From G963665925 sp963676345 (GTDB taxonomy: Bacteria; Bacillota; Clostridia; Peptostreptococcales; Acidaminobacteraceae): a stretch of 64,000 bases of DNA. The DNA lies in the NCBI GenBank assembly GCA_963676345.2, contig CAXXTS010000002.1, positions 992,001 to 1,056,000 of the forward strand. The letters run 5' to 3'. Positions 60,622 to 64,000 of this stretch are shown here, piece after piece. Within the stretch, counting starts at the first letter, position 1, and every line of letters starts with the position of its first letter. The translations under genes were made by a program, and so were the position numbers. The notes under the pieces were generated by a model, which saw nothing but the letters and a program-made list of their open reading frames with translations, was not told where the DNA came from and did no database searches.

Positions 60622-60898
60622 ATTCTTTGTCGCATTTTATTAAATCATGTTGAACTGCCCTGCTTGATTTCAATATCACTTCATAGATTTCCCGAATTGC
60701 ATTTTCCTTAAGTTCAGTCTCTGCAGCACGAACACGTTTATCAATAAGGGCTTTCTCACGATCAGGATCATGTACAGCAAGCCCAGTTTCTTTTTTATAA
60801 ACAGCAATACGCTCTGACAAGGCCATTCTTTCAAGAAGCAACTTCACAAGCTTCTCATCCAGAAGGTCCATCTCTTTTCTAAACATTTCTAGACTCAA
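60620..60898 (-). CDS. aroQ: Chorismate mutase, AroQ type
   Basis: A compact all-helical chorismate mutase that turns chorismate into prephenate for phenylalanine and tyrosine. The pattern RKEMDLLDEKLVKLLLERMALSERIAVYKKETGLAVHDPDREKAL is the AroQ signature with the Arg and Lys active residues. The start is uncertain: TTG at 60898 has AGGTGA 5 bases upstream, while a GTG at 60907 overlaps that site. It is the last gene of the aro run. Confidence 0.88.
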   Translation of the reverse strand: MSLEMFRKEMDLLDEKLVKLLLERMALSERIAVYKKETGLAVHDPDREKALIDKRVRAAETELKENAIREIYEVILKSSRAVQHDLIKCDKE

Positions 60899-60920
60899 AT
60901 ATTTCACCTTACTTCATTAT

Positions 60921-62027
60921 TTATTCACTTTTTTGTTTGAAGGTATAACCATCATCCATCAATGCATCAAGTAGCGCAATGGCAATAACCGATTCAATAA
61001 CAGGTATAGCACGTGGTACAATACATGGGTCATGTCTGCCTTCTACACCATGGTCAATTGCTTCTTTAGACGCAATATCAATCGTTTTTTGCTTCTTCCC
61101 AATAGATGGGGTTGGTTTAACCGCTACACTGACTTCGATAGGCATGCCTGTTGTAATACCGCCAAGTATGCCGCCATTATTATTTGTAGCTGAACGAATT
61201 TGTCCATCTTCATAATAGATGCCATCATTTGCATCACTTCCATGCATAGCCGCCATTTCAAACCCTGCGCCAAACTCAATGCCCTTAATTGCAGGTACAG
61301 AGAACATAATATGGGCAATACGACTCTCCATTGAATGGAAAAACGGCTGTCCGATTCCTGCAGGCAGTCCTTTTGCAACTGCGTATATTCTGCCTCCAAT
61401 AGAATCGCAATTTATACGTGCATCTTCTATCGCATCCATCATAGCCGTTTTAAAGCTGGTGTCAAGAACTGGCAGTTTGTCTGTTTTCCAAGACTTTAAA
61501 TCTAAGGCTTCTAGTTTATCGAGGGTAAGTCTTTCAGAGCGTATAGTTCCAATAGACTCTACTGCTGCACCAATACTTATGCCAACAGTGGATAGAATTT
61601 GCTGCGCAACTGCACCTGCGAATACAATCCCAGCTGTAAGACGTCCACTGAAGTGTCCACCTCCTCGATAATCTTGAAAACCACCATATTTTTCAAAAGC
61701 TGTCCAGTCCGCGTGACCCGGACGCAATATATTTTTTACTTTCGAATAATCTCGTGAACGCTGATTGGTGTTGCGAATCAAAATAGCAAGTGGTGCGCCT
61801 GTCGTATGTCCTTCAAAATAACCACTTAAGATTTCAAAAGCATCTGCTTCTTTACGAGGGGTTGCCATTTTAGATGTTCCTGGCTTACGGCGATCCATTT
61901 CCATACGGACTTGATCCAAATTGAGCTTGATTCCAGGCGGTAAATTATTTAAAACAACCCCTAGGCCGCTTCCATGTGACTCTCCATATATTGTAACCCC
62001 CAGTGAACTACCCCAGGTTCCGTTCAT
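60921..62027 (-). CDS. aroC: Chorismate synthase
   Basis: The FMNH2-dependent last enzyme of the shikimate pathway. The three family signatures are visible: GESHGSGLGVVLNNLPPG near residue 15, the RPGHADWTAFEKYGGFQDYRGGGHFSGR segment, and RHDPCIVPRAIPVIES near the C-terminus. Length 368 residues. The ATG at 62027 follows GGAGGTG and lies inside the end of aroA (20-base overlap). Confidence 0.97.
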   Translation of the reverse strand: MNGTWGSSLGVTIYGESHGSGLGVVLNNLPPGIKLNLDQVRMEMDRRKPGTSKMATPRKEADAFEILSGYFEGHTTGAPLAILIRNTNQRSRDYSKVKNILRPGHADWTAFEKYGGFQDYRGGGHFSGRLTAGIVFAGAVAQQILSTVGISIGAAVESIGTIRSERLTLDKLEALDLKSWKTDKLPVLDTSFKTAMMDAIEDARINCDSIGGRIYAVAKGLPAGIGQPFFHSMESRIAHIMFSVPAIKGIEFGAGFEMAAMHGSDANDGIYYEDGQIRSATNNNGGILGGITTGMPIEVSVAVKPTPSIGKKQKTIDIASKEAIDHGVEGRHDPCIVPRAIPVIESVIAIALLDALMDDGYTFKQKSE

Positions 62028-63287
62028 TTACAACACCTCCAAGGTTTTGATAGTCTTTGAAAAATTCAGGATATGACTTATTAATTGCTTTCCACCCATC
62101 GATGGAAAGTGGACCATCACAACGCTGGGCTGCAACTGCAGTGGCCATAACAATTCGGTGGTCATTCCATCCCTCTACCGCGCCACCGCTTAGCTTCTGA
62201 ACGCCATCTATAATCAGACCATCCGGCCTTTCCTCAATTTTTGCACCCAGCTTATTGAGTTCCGTTGCAATGGCCTTAAGTCTATCAGATTCTTTTAACC
62301 GTACACGTTCCCCACCAACAATGCGCATGGTTCCTTGACTAAACGTCCCCAGAACCGCCAGTATAGGTACTAAATCAGGAATTTCACTGACGTTGATTTC
62401 TATATTGGTAGTCTTTGCAGGCGACACTCGGATACTGTGTGTCCCATATTCCACTTTGCCACCCATTTGTTCAATAATGTCAAATATTCGGGCATCCCCT
62501 TGATTGGTCTCTTTAGATGCATTTTCAATAATGACCGGCGAAGCACCAATGGTTCCTGCTACAGCCCAAAATGCCATTTGCGAATAGTCTCCCTCAACAA
62601 ATGTGTCTAATGTCTTATAGCTTTGATTGCCTTGTATTGTAAATACTTCATAATTGTCATTTTCAATCTCCACACCAAAGCTACGCATCACATCAATAGT
62701 CAAGTCGACGTAATCTCGTGACTCAAGTTTTGAGGTCATCTTAATTCTTGAAATGCCTTCAACAAGAGGAAGCGCCATTAATAAGCCCGTAACAAACTGT
62801 GAACTGATATGTCCAGGCAATTCATACTCGCCTGCTTTTAATTGCCCCTTTACAATAAGAGGCAGTTCACCGCCGTACTCATACTCCATTTGTGATTTTT
62901 CAAAATATCAAAGTATGGATCAATTGGTCTCGATACAAGCTTTCCTTTTCCCTCAAAGCGAACGAACTTACCTGTGAGAGCAGCAATTGGAATCATAAAC
63001 CGAAGTGTCGATCCCGATTCTTCACAGAACATTGTAGTATCCAGCAGCTCGGTTGGTTTCCCAACCCCTTTAACATACATAATATCATCACGCAGTGTAA
63101 TGGTAGCCCCCAGGGTCTCAAGACAAGTTTTTGTCGCCCGAATATCAACAGATTCTTTCATGCCGCTAATCATCGATTCACCACTACTTAACGCTGCAGC
63201 AATCATCACTCTGTGGCTGAGGCTTTTAGAGGGGGGCGCCTTGACGACACCGCCTAAATTGGCTGATTCTATAGTAATTCTGCTCAT
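62008..63287 (-). pseudogene. aroA: 3-phosphoshikimate 1-carboxyvinyltransferase (EPSP synthase), interrupted by a one-base frameshift
   Basis: EPSP synthase joins shikimate-3-phosphate and phosphoenolpyruvate. The first frame (from 63287) has KAPPSKSLSHRVMIAA and CEESGSTLRFMIP and reads to about PYFDILKNHK; the rest (EYEYGGELPLIVKGQ..., through ESDRLKAIATELNKLGA) is in the next frame. One extra A in the AAA run at 62889-62891 would join them. All other family motifs are intact, so a sequence error or very recent mutation is likely. It is coupled to aroB by a 4-base overlap. Confidence 0.9.
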
Positions 63288-64000
63288 TTCAATCCTTCTT
63301 TCAATAACTTCTGGAAGTCTTCCTGTGTAGTACCATACACAACTGGCACTCCTGGTCTTTCAACAAATATAACATTGAGCTTATTATTTAAATTCTTCTT
63401 ATCTTTTGCAATTGCATCCATCCATTTTTCATTGCCGGTCTTCATGTCTGTATTGTACAATTCAAAACCAACAAGCAGGTCTTTAAGACGCTGACAGATA
63501 CCCTTTACTGATTTTCCACTTGTCTCAGAAATTTGTTGCATAAAATACATCCCCATGGCAACCGCTTCACCATGCGTATAGGTTTTGTAGCCGTGGAGCT
63601 TTTCGATGGCGTGACCAATTGTATGTCCATAATTCAAAATCATCCTTTTCCCGAAGTCACGTTCATCTTGTAAAACAAAATCACGCTTTGATTCACAACA
63701 TATTTGAATAATTTCACCACGGCGCATTAATACAAGCCGAAAAGGTGTCAGCTCACTATTAGCATTTACGTCATTCAAAACTCCTTCAAAAATATCTAGC
63801 AGATCTGGCCGATCAATAAATCCATATTTTAAGGCTTCACCAATACCGTCTCTTAGGTACTTGATAGGAAGTGTGTCCAGCGTTAGGGGGTCAATGAGTA
63901 CTGCCTTGGGCTGATAGACTGCCCCTACTAAGTTTTTACCGGCACGTATATTGATACCCGTTTTGCCGCCCACGCTGCTATCAATTTGCGCAAGTAAGCT
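63284..64000 (-). CDS. aroB: 3-dehydroquinate synthase (partial, cut by window edge)
   Basis: Second enzyme of the shikimate pathway, NAD- and metal-dependent. The visible 238 residues start with LLAQIDSSVGGKTGINI and include EALKYGFIDR, LNYGHTIGHAIEK and THGEAVAMGM, with the Zn ligands Glu, His and His. The N-terminal third lies beyond position 64000. It precedes aroA, aroC and aroQ in one run. Confidence 0.96.
   Translation of the reverse strand, partial: SLLAQIDSSVGGKTGINIRAGKNLVGAVYQPKAVLIDPLTLDTLPIKYLRDGIGEALKYGFIDRPDLLDIFEGVLNDVNANSELTPFRLVLMRRGEIIQICCESKRDFVLQDERDFGKRMILNYGHTIGHAIEKLHGYKTYTHGEAVAMGMYFMQQISETSGKSVKGICQRLKDLLVGFELYNTDMKTGNEKWMDAIAKDKKNLNNKLNVIFVERPGVPVVYGTTQEDFQKLLKEGLK

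Overview
The window reads as a chromosomal segment of an anaerobic, amino-acid-fermenting member of the Clostridia. This is inferred from strong GGAGG ribosome sites, lipobox lipoproteins, c-di-AMP synthesis (CdaA/CdaR), butyrate kinase with phosphotransbutyrylase, a ferredoxin-dependent 2-oxoacid oxidoreductase, FeoAB, the PyrK-type dihydroorotate dehydrogenase, MnmH (selenouridine tRNA modification) and sigma-54- and sigma-D-like promoters. No rRNA, tRNA, prophage or CRISPR array was seen. The species cannot be named from the sequence.

Layout. 1-3.0 kb: protein quality control (clpX fragment, clpP, tig). 3.0-14.3 kb: a mixed region with a UvrD-like helicase, recX-rtcB, a GIY-YIG protein, TraX, an alpha/beta-hydrolase relative that lacks its serine nucleophile, a nitroreductase, a GNAT enzyme, a radical SAM protein and a Crp/Fnr regulator. 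14.3-17.1 kb: feoA-feoB and a Cys-rich Feo partner behind a promoter with Fur-like palindromes. 17.2-26.2 kb: tag, a BaiN-like flavoprotein, proC, two response regulators, an EF-hand-like protein behind a sigma-D-like promoter, a solitary BrxC/BrxD-type ATPase, a membrane-anchored permuted papain-like protein, and mnmH. 26.3-34.4 kb: pyrC-pyrK-pyrD, then a TRAP transporter with an M20 carbamoylase-type amidohydrolase and an IclR regulator. 34.5-40.2 kb: glmM, a GDT1-like transporter with an unusual tail, a MATE exporter, a Cache lipoprotein and an RDD protein. 40.3-42.1 kb: an intact IS256-family element inside a long hairpin repeat. 42.2-48 kb: ptb-buk-ATPase-2-oxoacid oxidoreductase behind a near-consensus sigma-54 promoter. 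48.3-57 kb: a second catabolic cluster (PucR regulator, class III aminotransferase, OFA-type MFS carrier, iron alcohol dehydrogenase, MetS/NSS sodium symporter) next to a frameshifted sigma-54 activator. 57.2-64 kb: cdaA-cdaR, a DMT exporter, and aroB-aroA-aroC-aroQ, in which aroA carries a one-base frameshift.

How the parts fit. The ptb/buk/oxidoreductase operon would turn branched-chain 2-oxoacids into acyl-CoA, acyl-phosphate and finally ATP. The NSS/aminotransferase/alcohol dehydrogenase cluster looks like import, deamination and reduction of an omega-amino acid or taurine-like amine.

The most unusual signal is a repeat family in intergenic DNA near 7.5, 14.4 and 40.5-42 kb. Each copy has two degenerate tandem modules of about 60 bases followed by a long hairpin, and all lie in the same orientation. 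In the third copy the IS256-family element has inserted at the hairpin tip, with an 8-base target duplication. Removing the IS and one duplicate restores a 26-bp perfect stem.
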